Source: an uncultured Latescibacterota bacterium (GTDB taxonomy: Bacteria > Latescibacterota > UBA2968 > UBA8231). Taken from it: a stretch of 64,000 nt of DNA. Both the position numbers and the translations under genes were made by a program. Positions 23,215 through 30,965 of this stretch are shown here, in pieces. Below the pieces are notes generated by a model, which saw only the letters and a program-made list of their open reading frames with translations, did not search any database and had not been told where the DNA came from. Position 1 is the stretch's first letter, and each line of letters starts with the position of its first letter. Location of the stretch: positions 1,116,001-1,180,000 of the forward strand of contig OX638377.1 in assembly GCA_951813615.1 (NCBI GenBank). The letters run 5' to 3'.

Positions 23215-23805
23215 ATGCCTGCGCCTTTGCAAACCGGAACCCTATTGGTCGCTACCCCTGTGCTCGACTCGCTCGACTTTGATCGCGCGGTCGTGCTCAT
23301 TACCCACTATAGCGAAACAGACCTCACCATGGGCCTAGTACTCAACCAGCCCCTCGGCGAGCGAGTTCGGCGCTATGCGAGCGAGTCCCTGCAAAACCTC
23401 GCGGGCGGCAAAGATGCGTGTGAGGAGTTGGGACGGATATTCTACCAAGGCGGGCCAGTACACCAGCGCTATCTTTTTTACTTGCACCGGCTCGATGGCT
23501 TAGTCGAAGGGGGGACTAAAATTCTCGACGGCCTCTATCTGGGCGGCGACCTCGATACCAAGTACGCCGAAACCGAGATGCTCCAAGGCAATGTGCCGAG
23601 GTTGCGGTTCTACTTGGGCTATGCCGGCTGGGAGCCGGGCCAGCTCGAAGCCGAGATTAGCGCTGGCACTTGGTTTTTAGCCCCGGGCGATCCCGAGCAG
23701 GTCCTCGCGCCCACACCCGAAAGCATGTGGCAAGCAGTGCTCCACTCCATGGGGGGCAAATACCGCCCCATCTCCGTGTTTCCCCAAGACCCAGCCGTCA
23801 ATTAA
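23215..23805 (+). CDS. YqgE/AlgH (UPF0301) family protein
   Basis: About 196 aa. It begins with the family block LQTGTLLVATP..DSLDFDRAVVL, then MGLVLNQPL, and later LRFYLGYAGWEPGQLEAE. Function is not established biochemically; AlgH is linked to alginate regulation in Pseudomonas. ATG 23215 gives the usual family length. An upstream TTG at 23143, overlapping the namZ stop, would add 24 residues and allow coupling; neither start has a clear ribosome site. It converges with the dioxygenase gene (0 nt gap). Confidence 0.85.
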   Translation: MPAPLQTGTLLVATPVLDSLDFDRAVVLITHYSETDLTMGLVLNQPLGERVRRYASESLQNLAGGKDACEELGRIFYQGGPVHQRYLFYLHRLDGLVEGGTKILDGLYLGGDLDTKYAETEMLQGNVPRLRFYLGYAGWEPGQLEAEISAGTWFLAPGDPEQVLAPTPESMWQAVLHSMGGKYRPISVFPQDPAVN

Positions 23806-24789
23806 TCAGCACACCATGCCCCGCTTGGCGCGGATGCCGTGCGCGGGCGGGTCGTCGCCGATCCAGCGATTGTCGATAGGCTCGTGCGAACGCTGGTAGC
23901 GCGTATCGGAAGACAGGCGGATGCAGTCCGTCTGATTGTCGGAGCTGGCGTGCAACAGATACATGCAGAAGACCAGCAAATCTCCCATCTGGTATTCGGC
24001 CGTCAGCCAGCGGCCTTCTAGCTCCTCGCGCACGACAATCGCGTCGTGCGAGTAAGCCCCGGACGAGTTCCAGCGAATTTGCTCGCGTTCTTCGCGTGTC
24101 AGCTCGCGTCCCTGCTCCTGCGCGGCCTCGACGATTTGGTGCGCGGTAGGGCCGTCGTTTTCGCAAAACGCGTCCACATCGGTCTGGCCGTAGCCTTGCT
24201 TTAGGGCTTCGTTCTTGTGCGACCCCTCCAACACCATCAGCCCCCCCATTTCGTAGGGCACGTCGCTGAAGGGCGTCCACGACGTGTAGAGCGCCTTAGT
24301 CCCTCGGCCCATATAGACGATGTCGCAATGCGGGGTCGTCGCCGTGTTGGTGCCCGGCTGTTTGGCGCGGAACCACGTGTAGTCGTAATGCCGGACGGGC
24401 CCGCCTAAGAAGAATTCGTAAAAGTCTATCATCGGGCCGTCGTGGAGAACCTTGTCCAGCGGCGGGTTGTTGCGCGCTAAAACGGGCATAAACGGGCCAG
24501 TGGCCGCCGGATTGACCGTCTTGCCCGTGGCCACTACACCTTCCAGCGGCGGCCGCGTCGGGTCTAGCACCCCAGCCTTGAAGAGGCGATCGCACAATTC
24601 GGCCCGTGCTGCCAACACTTCGCGCCGATCCAAATATCCCGGCAAAAACAAATACCCGTCTTCTGCCATCCGCTCCCAGAGCGCGTCTCGATCATCAGTT
24701 ATATCATCCGAGCGACGCAGCTCACCTACCTGATCCATGGCGACCGGCTTGCCGCTATACGTGAGTTGAGGTATGGTTACCGTAGTCAT
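23806..24789 (-). CDS. Phytanoyl-CoA dioxygenase (PhyH) family protein
   Basis: 327 aa, double-stranded beta-helix Fe(II)/2-oxoglutarate oxygenase. The facial triad is visible as PHCDIV (HxD) and the distal His in YLLHASSDN, with the 2-oxoglutarate Arg about 10 residues later in IRLSSDTRYQ. This family hydroxylates a wide range of small molecules; the true substrate is unknown. It is a single gene with no cotranscribed partner, followed head-on by the AlgH-type gene. Confidence 0.88.
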   Translation of the reverse strand: MTTVTIPQLTYSGKPVAMDQVGELRRSDDITDDRDALWERMAEDGYLFLPGYLDRREVLAARAELCDRLFKAGVLDPTRPPLEGVVATGKTVNPAATGPFMPVLARNNPPLDKVLHDGPMIDFYEFFLGGPVRHYDYTWFRAKQPGTNTATTPHCDIVYMGRGTKALYTSWTPFSDVPYEMGGLMVLEGSHKNEALKQGYGQTDVDAFCENDGPTAHQIVEAAQEQGRELTREEREQIRWNSSGAYSHDAIVVREELEGRWLTAEYQMGDLLVFCMYLLHASSDNQTDCIRLSSDTRYQRSHEPIDNRWIGDDPPAHGIRAKRGMVC

Positions 24790-24893
24790 AGGTCATCCTT
24801 TCTGGAGCTAAAATTACGCTACTGGTCCTCGTAAGGAAACACCCGCCGCCCGTTTGGTCGGCGGTCGCTCAAATAGGCGGTGCAATATCTTGA

Positions 24894-24922
24894 TTGACCT
24901 AACGTGCCTTAATTATTACATT
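24894..24922 (+). promoter_or_regulatory. Sigma-70-type promoter for the carboxypeptidase gene
   Basis: TTGACC, 17-nt spacer, TACATT, about 55 nt upstream of ATG 24979. Matches the spacing of the other promoters seen in this window. Confidence 0.55.
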
Positions 24923-24978
24923 TAGGCCCACCCCAGTAACCTCAGTAACGCCCCTTAGCCTTTTGAGCGAGAGAAACA

Positions 24979-26109
24979 ATGTACATTCGTTCGCTGTGTG
25001 TCGCTGTATGTTTGTCCTGGGTACCGCTGCAAGCCGCCGACTTCAACCTAGGCTCGAATCCACCGTATGCCGCTGCCCTCTTGCTCGAAGCAGAAAGCGG
25101 CACCGTCCTTTTTGCCCACCACCCAGATAAACAGCGCTCGCCAGCTAGCACCCAAAAGCTGGTACTTGAACTCGTGGTTTTGGAATTGGCCAAAGCCGGC
25201 AAAATCTCGCTAGCGGACTCGGTCTTGGTCTCCCGTCGTGCCGCGCGCACCGGCGGCTCTCAGGTTTTCTTGAAGCGAGGCGAAGTCTTCACACTGCAAG
25301 AACTGATGGAGGCTGCGGCCATTGCCTCGGCCAACGACGCTTGCGTTGCCATTGCCGAGCACGTCAGTGGTTCGACCACCGGCTTTGTCAAATTGATGAA
25401 TGAGCGCGCCCACAGCCTCGGGATGTACGACACGCGCGTTGTCAATGTCCACGGTCTCGACAACACTCCACGCGGTAAGGGCAACCTAAGCACGGCCTAC
25501 GACCTCTCCAAAGTCGCCCGCGAGCTCATCTTGGCCCACCCGGAGACCCTGGAATGGTCATCCACCCGCCGCAAGCCCTTCCGCAACGGCAAGTTCACGC
25601 TTCGCGCCACCAACAAGCTGCTGGGGCGGTTCCAAGGACTGGACGGGCTAAAAACCGGCTATACGCGGCGCGCCGGCTCCTGCCTCATTTCCACGGCCAT
25701 GCGCCACGACATGCGCCTAATCTCCGTGATCTTGGGAGCCTCCTCTTCGAGCGTCCGCAACCGGGAGACTCGCCGCCTGCTAACCTGGGGCTTTGAAAAC
25801 TTCTCGCGCGTGCCCATCGTCGAGACCGGCGAACTGATGGGCAAGGTCGTGCTCGACTGGGGAATAGAGCCAGAGGTGCGCGTTTTGGCCCAGGACACCG
25901 TAGTCGCCGTACTCACCTCCGAACAGAAGAAACATATCGTCCGCCACCTAGAACTGCCCGAAGAATTTCCAGCACCGGTCGCTGCCGGGACTGAACTGGG
26001 CAAGCTGCGAGTCTCGCTGGGCGATAGCCTACTGGCCGTGGTGCCCATCCACGCCGAAAAGAGCATCGGCCGCATGGGGCTGTGGGACAAGCTAATGACG
26101 TACTTTTAA
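24979..26109 (+). CDS. D-alanyl-D-alanine carboxypeptidase (PBP5/DacA-like)
   Basis: 376 aa with an N-terminal signal peptide ending near LQAADF. The three penicillin-binding motifs are in order: SxxK as STQK near residue 57, SxN as SAN near 117, and KTG near 225. A C-terminal beta domain of about 95 residues follows, as in PBP5, but the usual amphipathic anchor helix is weak. It trims the terminal D-Ala of peptidoglycan stem peptides in the periplasm. Monocistronic; it converges on rlmH 4 nt downstream. Confidence 0.9.
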   Translation: MYIRSLCVAVCLSWVPLQAADFNLGSNPPYAAALLLEAESGTVLFAHHPDKQRSPASTQKLVLELVVLELAKAGKISLADSVLVSRRAARTGGSQVFLKRGEVFTLQELMEAAAIASANDACVAIAEHVSGSTTGFVKLMNERAHSLGMYDTRVVNVHGLDNTPRGKGNLSTAYDLSKVARELILAHPETLEWSSTRRKPFRNGKFTLRATNKLLGRFQGLDGLKTGYTRRAGSCLISTAMRHDMRLISVILGASSSSVRNRETRRLLTWGFENFSRVPIVETGELMGKVVLDWGIEPEVRVLAQDTVVAVLTSEQKKHIVRHLELPEEFPAPVAAGTELGKLRVSLGDSLLAVVPIHAEKSIGRMGLWDKLMTYF

Positions 26110-26113
26110 GTGG

Positions 26114-26542
26114 CTATTTGTGGTACCGCCCGCCGCTTAAAATGTCAAAGGACCGATACAAAGCCTCCAACAACAGCAGGCGCGCTAGCTGGTGAGAAAA
26201 AGTCAGTGGCGACAGCGACCACTGTTCCTGTATTTGAGATTCGACCCCTGCCGGCATTCCCTCGGCCCCACCTATCACCAGCACTAAGTGCGAGTGGCCT
26301 CGGTTCATCAGCCGCTGGAGCCGTTGCGCCAACTGCTCAGAGGTGAACGGCTCTCCTTCCACATATAGACCGACGATATACGTCCCTTTCAATAGCCGGT
26401 CCGGCAGGCCGCTCCGCGCCTTACCTTTTTGCGGGCACAGCGCAACCCGCGCCTGCCGCGAGAGCCGCTTGATATACTCCTGCTCAGCGGCTTCTAGTGC
26501 CGAGTTGCGGTGTTTCTCGTAGGAGACAACGCTGATCTGCAT
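26114..26542 (-). CDS. rlmH: 23S rRNA (pseudouridine1915-N3)-methyltransferase RlmH
   Basis: 142 aa, SPOUT fold. The SAM-binding knot shows VLVIGGAEG and the C-terminal signature LLLEALYRSFDILSGGRYHK, where the final YHK is diagnostic of RlmH. It methylates the pseudouridine at 1915 of helix 69 in 23S rRNA. It is 5 nt from the Gfo/Idh gene on the same strand, so the two are probably cotranscribed. Confidence 0.93.
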   Translation of the reverse strand: MQISVVSYEKHRNSALEAAEQEYIKRLSRQARVALCPQKGKARSGLPDRLLKGTYIVGLYVEGEPFTSEQLAQRLQRLMNRGHSHLVLVIGGAEGMPAGVESQIQEQWSLSPLTFSHQLARLLLLEALYRSFDILSGGRYHK

Positions 26543-26547
26543 TGGCG

Positions 26548-27600
26548 CTAGTAGTGCTCTGGCGCAATCGACAAGGCCCGGTTCTCCAGCGGCAAGGACA
26601 CCCGCGCCCCGCCCTGCCGATGCGACTCGACGATTGCGAAAATTAGCTCTTGGCTGCGACAGGCGAGCGTTAGATTGCCTTGCGTATCGCCGTCCTCGTC
26701 GATTGCTCGGACGATGTCCTCCATTCCGCGTAGCGTGCCGCTCTCAATGACGGCTTCGGGCGCAGCTACCGGGCGCAATTCTCCGTGCTCGTCTTTCTTG
26801 CGCAAGCTATAGCCCATCCCATTGCTCAGGGTGCGTAGCTGACCCTCGGTGCCGCTGATTTCAAATTCCCAGCCGGGCGTGCCCACTAAGTACGCGTGGA
26901 TCTCGTTTTTGAACTTTACGTATCCATTGCTGATCCTCGGATCTATAGTCAGCCGATCGCCCTCCCAATCCGCGGCCTCTGCCTGTACCGTCCCCTGCGC
27001 GAATTCCGCCTCCGAATCCAGCGCGAAAAAGAGCATCATGTCGGCCGCGTGCGTGTGCCCCCATTGCGCCACGCTGATCCCGCAGTTTGCCACGACGGCC
27101 TGCACCTCGCCGATGTCACCGCGCTCGATCATGGCGCGCGCATCGCGGTAGAGCGCGGCGTAGCGCCGCTGCGTGCCGTAGTTGAATTTGACGCCCCGAG
27201 GTATGCAGGCTTGCAGCATGGCGTCCATCTCGTACACGGCGTTGCACAGCGACTTCTCGCAGTAGATGCCTTTGATGCCCGCTTCGGCCGCGAAAATCAC
27301 CTGCTCGGCGTGCGGCCCCGGCCGGGTGGCAATGCTGACCACGTCGAGGTTTTCGCGCTCGATCATTTCCCTGTAGTCGGCATAGGCTCGTTGGGCTCCG
27401 TAGCGGTCGCGGATGCGTTCGGCCTTCTCCGCGATCGGGTCGCAGACGGCAACTAGTTCCATGCGCTCGCAGGCGACGATGGCCGCGGCGTGCGAATACG
27501 GCAAAAAGAGCTGGGCATTGGGGCCGCTTTTGACTTCGTCGTCGATGGTGGCACCCATGCGCCCGCAGCCGATGAGTCCAACTCGATAAGTAGTGGGCAT
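26548..27600 (-). CDS. Gfo/Idh/MocA family oxidoreductase with EKS instead of EKP
   Basis: 350 aa. The Rossmann NAD(P) loop reads VGLIGCGRMGA at the N-terminus. The motif normally EKP is YCEKSLCN, keeping Glu-Lys but replacing Pro with Ser. The C-terminal domain is intact to the end. Start ATG 27600 is preferred because a GGAGAG ribosome site precedes it; an ATG seven codons upstream lacks one. Its promoter shares DNA with that of tRNA-Val. Substrate unknown. Confidence 0.85.
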   Translation of the reverse strand: MPTTYRVGLIGCGRMGATIDDEVKSGPNAQLFLPYSHAAAIVACERMELVAVCDPIAEKAERIRDRYGAQRAYADYREMIERENLDVVSIATRPGPHAEQVIFAAEAGIKGIYCEKSLCNAVYEMDAMLQACIPRGVKFNYGTQRRYAALYRDARAMIERGDIGEVQAVVANCGISVAQWGHTHAADMMLFFALDSEAEFAQGTVQAEAADWEGDRLTIDPRISNGYVKFKNEIHAYLVGTPGWEFEISGTEGQLRTLSNGMGYSLRKKDEHGELRPVAAPEAVIESGTLRGMEDIVRAIDEDGDTQGNLTLACRSQELIFAIVESHRQGGARVSLPLENRALSIAPEHY

Positions 27601-27623
27601 TTTGCTCTCCTCTCTGCGCAATC

Positions 27624-27652
27624 TTGACGCAGTTGGTATACTGGGATATATT
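27624..27652 (+). promoter_or_regulatory. Sigma-70-type promoter for tRNA-Val
   Basis: TTGACG, 17-nt spacer, TATATT, about 30 nt before the mature tRNA 5' end at 27682. The -10 box overlaps the -10 of the divergent promoter at 27648-27676. Confidence 0.7.
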
Positions 27653-27676
27653 ATTGGCCCGTCTGTAATTAGGCAA
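27648..27676 (-). promoter_or_regulatory. Sigma-70-type promoter for the divergent Gfo/Idh gene
   Basis: On the minus strand TTGCCT (27676-27671), 17-nt spacer, TAATAT (27653-27648), about 48 nt before ATG 27600. Its -10 lies over the -10 of the tRNA promoter. Confidence 0.6.
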
Positions 27677-27681
27677 CACGA

Positions 27682-27758
27682 GGGCGATTAGCTCAGCTGG
27701 CTAGAGCGCCTGCTTGACATGCAGGAGGTCCGCAGTTCAAGTCTGCGATCGCCCACCA
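27682..27758 (+). tRNA. tRNA-Val (anticodon GAC)
   Basis: A full cloverleaf can be drawn. The acceptor is GGGCGAT paired with ATCGCCC (27748-27754), discriminator A, and CCA is encoded (27756-27758). The D-arm holds AGCTCAGCTGG. The anticodon stem CCTGC/GCAGG surrounds TTGACAT with anticodon GAC at 27716-27718. The T-arm is CGCAG-TTCAAGT-CTGCG. Reads GUC/GUU valine codons. Confidence 0.96.
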
Positions 27759-27764
27759 TCTTCT

Positions 27765-27795
27765 AAGCCCCTGATTTTTCAGGGGCTTTCTTCTT
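27765..27795 (+). terminator. Rho-independent terminator of tRNA-Val
   Basis: AAGCCCCTGA and its complement around a TTTTT loop form a GC-rich hairpin followed by a T-rich run (TTTCTTCTT), 7 nt after the tRNA CCA. Confidence 0.75.
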
Positions 27796-27815
27796 ATCCC
27801 CTTGTTTTTGTTTCT

Positions 27816-27869
27816 CAGCGCACAGTGGAACTGGCGCAGGAGGATCTGCGCCTGGCCAAGGAGCGCTAT
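27816..27869 (+). pseudogene. Possible efflux outer-membrane protein (TolC-like) fragment
   Basis: A stretch of about 18 codons reads RTVELAQEDLRLAKERY, which closely resembles the TolC/OEP helix motif (LAqenLrlaeeRY). Nothing else of such a gene is present. Too short to be certain; it sits directly between the tRNA terminator and the integrase-like relic, in one open frame with it. Confidence 0.3.
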
Positions 27870-27893
27870 ACCTTGTACTCGGATCTGGCAGGT

Positions 27894-28052
27894 GAGATGA
27901 TAAAGGCGTATATCAAAGAATATCAGCCGGTTAAGTGGCTTTTTGAAGGTCCGAAGTCCGGTGGTCATATAACCGAACGAACACGATGGCTAATGTTCGC
28001 CTTGGAGATCAATACTTCAGACAATTTTTATAACTCATTGAGGAACAAATAG
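27894..28052 (+). pseudogene. Relic of a tyrosine recombinase/integrase
   Basis: The frame gives YIKEYQPVKWLFEGPKSGGH followed by ITERT. The block Y..Y.P..WLFEG...GG...ER is typical of the region just before the catalytic HxxR of XerC/phage-type tyrosine recombinases. The HxxR and catalytic Tyr are absent, and the frame drifts into unrelated residues and stops at 28052. Location 3' of a tRNA gene fits a decayed mobile element. Short match, moderate confidence. Confidence 0.45.
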
Positions 28053-28125
28053 TTATGCTATCATAATTTTAAGATTATTGCCAGATAAATGCTTGCGAAT
28101 TCTACGGGGCCAGAAATCAGTCTTT

Positions 28126-28175
28126 GATGTACATCGTCTAACCCCTTACTTTGAGTGAGTTAGACGACGTACGTC
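28126..28175. repeat. 17-bp inverted repeat, 15 of 17 positions matched
   Basis: GATGTACATCGTCTAAC (28126-28142) faces GTTAGACGACGTACGTC (28159-28175) across a 16-nt loop. Not followed by a T-run, so not an ordinary terminator. It contains GTCTAAC and GTTAGAC, which fit the consensus of integron R boxes, but the spacing is too short for attC. Confidence 0.7.
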
Positions 28176-28198
28176 GGGAATACAGTAGTTACACGCAA
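28176..28198 (+). other. Possible decayed attC right end
   Basis: GGGAA, a 7-nt gap and GTTACACGCAA resemble the right end of the element at 32903-32984, which has GGGAAC, a 9-nt gap and GTTACACGCAA. No left half is recognisable. The rest of 28053-28286 shows no gene. Confidence 0.25.
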
Positions 28199-28286
28199 TT
28201 TACCCCACCCCAAAAACAAAATCATTTGGCATGCAAAAACAAACCCCACATCGGCTGAAAATCCTGCCCTAATTTAAGGTGGCATT

Positions 28287-30731
28287 ATGTTCAGGAACTA
28301 TATCACTGTTGCTGTTCGGAATATATTCAGGCATAAAGTCTATTCAGTGATCAACATTCTCGGACTGACAGTCGGTCTCACTGCGGTCGTACTTTTGATC
28401 GCCTACGTCGAGAACGAAACAGGCTACGACCGTTTTTACTCCAATCGGGAACAACTGTATCGTGTCGTGCGCAGGACTGTAGCGAACGAGCAAGAGATTG
28501 TCAGCACTAGCGTCTCAGGAGCAGTTCGAAACGCTGCTCTGGAGACCATCCCTCAGGTCAAGGCTGCTGCACGAGTTTGGGATGGGAGAGGAGCAGGTCC
28601 CCGTTGGATGCGTTATGGTGATACCTCTCTGTCAGTGGATTTTTGGCTTGTTGAAGATAACTTCCTGGAGGTCTTCGATTTCCCTCTTCAACAGGGGGAA
28701 ATATCAACACTCTTTGAAAAGCCACACTCTGTGGCTATCACCGCAAAAGTGGCGCGAAAATTCTTCAAGGACGAAGACCCCATTGGGAAGATTGTCACCT
28801 TGGAGCATGTGTGGTTTGCTGGCAATTACACCGTCACAGGCATCCTTGCCGATCCACCAGTACAATCCAGTCTGCGATTTGAAGTCATCTCATCGACTGT
28901 CCCAACATCTGGTACTCCACATTATGCTTGGGAAAAGTGGAATAGAAGTTTCTCCTGGATTCCAGTCCAAACTTGGCTATTGCTTGAGCCCAACGCGAAG
29001 GTCGAATTTGTGGAGCAAAACCTCAATGAACTTATGGTCAAACACCTGGGATCTAACGTTGCTGCCACCGATTCATATCGGTTACAAAAATTAACGCGAA
29101 TTCATTTGTATCATCGCATCGACTTTGGATCGCGGATAGAAGATGGTGACGCTTCCGGTGGAACCGACATTCGCAGACTGCAAGTGGCAATAGGCATCGT
29201 GTTGCTGTTAATGCTGATCGCTTCAGTGAACTTCACGAATCTTGCTACTGCCCGTTCTTTGACACGTGCCAGAGAAGCAGGAGTAAGAAAAGCAGTAGGG
29301 GCGAGTAAACAAGACCTCATCATACAATACCTAACCGAGTCCATCGTACTGGTATTCGCATCTCTCGTTGTTTCGATTGGCGTTGCGCAGTTGGTGTTCC
29401 CAATATTTGCCGATATGCTTGAAACGAGCCTTCAGTTCACCTCTGGCGTCCTATTCTCTCTTATGCCCTTACTATGCCTCATTGCGCTCTTTTTCGGTGT
29501 GCTCGCTGGCCTGTATCCGGCCCTTTTTTTGTCCTATCTCTCGCCAGTCGAGGCTATTCGACCTGGTTACGTTCCTGGCTCAACCAAAGCATCGCTCCGA
29601 ATGGGCCTCCTGACTTTTCAGTTTGCCTCGTCAGTCCTGCTCGTTATCGCGGCAAGTGCGATGTCAACACAGATGGATTTCATTCGAAACAAGGAACTCG
29701 GTTTTCAGAAAGAACACGTCATTCTATTGCCCCTATTTGCCGATGGCAGGGGAGCGGATGTAGAAGGGAATGTTCCACTCACGGACCGTTATGAAACGGT
29801 AAAGCAAGCCTTCTTAAGAAATCCCAATATTCTGGCGGCCAGTGCAACACACACGAAAACTGGACTTGGAGGTCCAGCAGAGCTTATCCAACCAGAAGGG
29901 TATCCTGATGGCGTGCGAATGCGCCTTCTGGGAGTAGATGAAGACTTTCTGGGAACTTACGGGATTCATCTCGTAGAAGGCAGAAATTTCGATGCGGGCA
30001 GAGCATCTGACAGAACTGCGGCCTTTATTCTCAATGAAACGGCAGTACGCCAATTGGGATGGGATAAGCCTATTGGCATGCAGGTCACCTGGGGTTCTCG
30101 CAAAGGTCAAGTCATTGGAGTCGTCCGAGATTTCCACAATCGAAGCCTACATGAAGAGATTGGCCCTGTGGTCTTGGCTATCCGCCAGGATGTTTTCAAC
30201 ACCCTGGTACTTCGACTGGCGAACGGAGATTTGATAGCTACAATTAATGACCTTGAGTGGATTTGGCATAAGTTTCTGCCCACCCGGCCTTTTCGCTACT
30301 CGTTCCTTGATGAGAGCTTGAGTAGCATGTACCTCGAAACCCAACGCTTCACAGATATTTGTACGCTGTTTGCTCGTTTGGCCACCCTTGTAGCCTGCTT
30401 GGGCATGTTCGGCCTCATCTCGTATATCATAGAGAGAAGACGAGAGGAGGTTGCCATTCGCAAAGTCCTTGGAGCCTCGGACAGAAGCATCGTGCAGATG
30501 CTCATAGGTGCTCAGATCCGTCCCATTCTGTATGGAAATCTGATTGCGTTGCCTGGTGCCTGGTATTTCATTGATCGATGGATATCTGATTTTGTGTATC
30601 GCGTGGACATAGAATGGACGATTTATGCAAGTGGGAGCATGGCCATTCTTGTTCTGGCAATTGCAACAGTACTTTTTCAGATCATCCGAGCGACTCGTAA
30701 AAATCCTGTTGAGGTCCTCAGGCACGAATGA
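28287..30731 (+). CDS. MacB/FtsX-type ABC transporter permease, orphan
   Basis: 814 aa. It begins like other permeases of this class (NIFRHKVYSVINILGLTVGL), with one N-terminal membrane helix, a MacB-like periplasmic domain, a three-helix FtsX core around residues 290-430, a second periplasmic domain, and a second FtsX core at the end (EVAIRKVLGASDRSI). Such proteins couple ATP hydrolysis to mechanical work across the envelope, often with a MacB ATPase. No ATPase lies beside it. Base composition is visibly lower in GC than the flanks, suggesting transfer. AAGG lies 7 nt upstream of ATG 28287. Confidence 0.88.
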   Translation: MFRNYITVAVRNIFRHKVYSVINILGLTVGLTAVVLLIAYVENETGYDRFYSNREQLYRVVRRTVANEQEIVSTSVSGAVRNAALETIPQVKAAARVWDGRGAGPRWMRYGDTSLSVDFWLVEDNFLEVFDFPLQQGEISTLFEKPHSVAITAKVARKFFKDEDPIGKIVTLEHVWFAGNYTVTGILADPPVQSSLRFEVISSTVPTSGTPHYAWEKWNRSFSWIPVQTWLLLEPNAKVEFVEQNLNELMVKHLGSNVAATDSYRLQKLTRIHLYHRIDFGSRIEDGDASGGTDIRRLQVAIGIVLLLMLIASVNFTNLATARSLTRAREAGVRKAVGASKQDLIIQYLTESIVLVFASLVVSIGVAQLVFPIFADMLETSLQFTSGVLFSLMPLLCLIALFFGVLAGLYPALFLSYLSPVEAIRPGYVPGSTKASLRMGLLTFQFASSVLLVIAASAMSTQMDFIRNKELGFQKEHVILLPLFADGRGADVEGNVPLTDRYETVKQAFLRNPNILAASATHTKTGLGGPAELIQPEGYPDGVRMRLLGVDEDFLGTYGIHLVEGRNFDAGRASDRTAAFILNETAVRQLGWDKPIGMQVTWGSRKGQVIGVVRDFHNRSLHEEIGPVVLAIRQDVFNTLVLRLANGDLIATINDLEWIWHKFLPTRPFRYSFLDESLSSMYLETQRFTDICTLFARLATLVACLGMFGLISYIIERRREEVAIRKVLGASDRSIVQMLIGAQIRPILYGNLIALPGAWYFIDRWISDFVYRVDIEWTIYASGSMAILVLAIATVLFQIIRATRKNPVEVLRHE

Positions 30732-30845
30732 CAGATCACACATCGGCGATGTGAATAAAAGAATAAAACAAGACAAGGTGACGGCGTGTGCTCTATTGAT
30801 GCCCTGATTGTAAAAACTGATAGGGGCGACCACCCCAAAAACTGC

Positions 30846-30962
30846 GTGTAACAGCCGCTTCCCGGCTCCGGGCGCTGCGCTCCCTCCGACCCAACTTGGC
30901 CTCCACCCAACCAAAACCCCACATCCCCACGGCCAAGTTCGGGAAGCGGCGAGACGTTAGAT
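30846..30962 (+). other. attC-like integron recombination site A
   Basis: About 117 bp ending GTTAGAT. The left box GTGTAAC (TAAC at 30849) faces GTTA at 30956. The paired arms GCCGCTTCCCG (30854-30864) and CGGGAAGCGGC (30940-30950) are perfectly complementary. Inside, AACTTGGCC (30893) pairs with GGCCAAGTT (30931). This layout (short R boxes, longer L arms, unpaired spacer on one side, variable loop) is that of attC. The next reading frame begins within 5 bp. Confidence 0.65.
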
Positions 30963-30965
30963 GAA

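Noticed and set aside
27714..28052. 112-codon frame starting inside the tRNA gene, considered as a real gene
   Set aside because: Its start lies within the tRNA anticodon arm and it crosses the terminator. Only short motif fragments are meaningful, so it is listed as relics.
28126..28175. Inverted repeat considered as a fourth attC site
   Set aside because: The R-like boxes are only 16 nt apart and the paired arms lie outside them, opposite to attC architecture.
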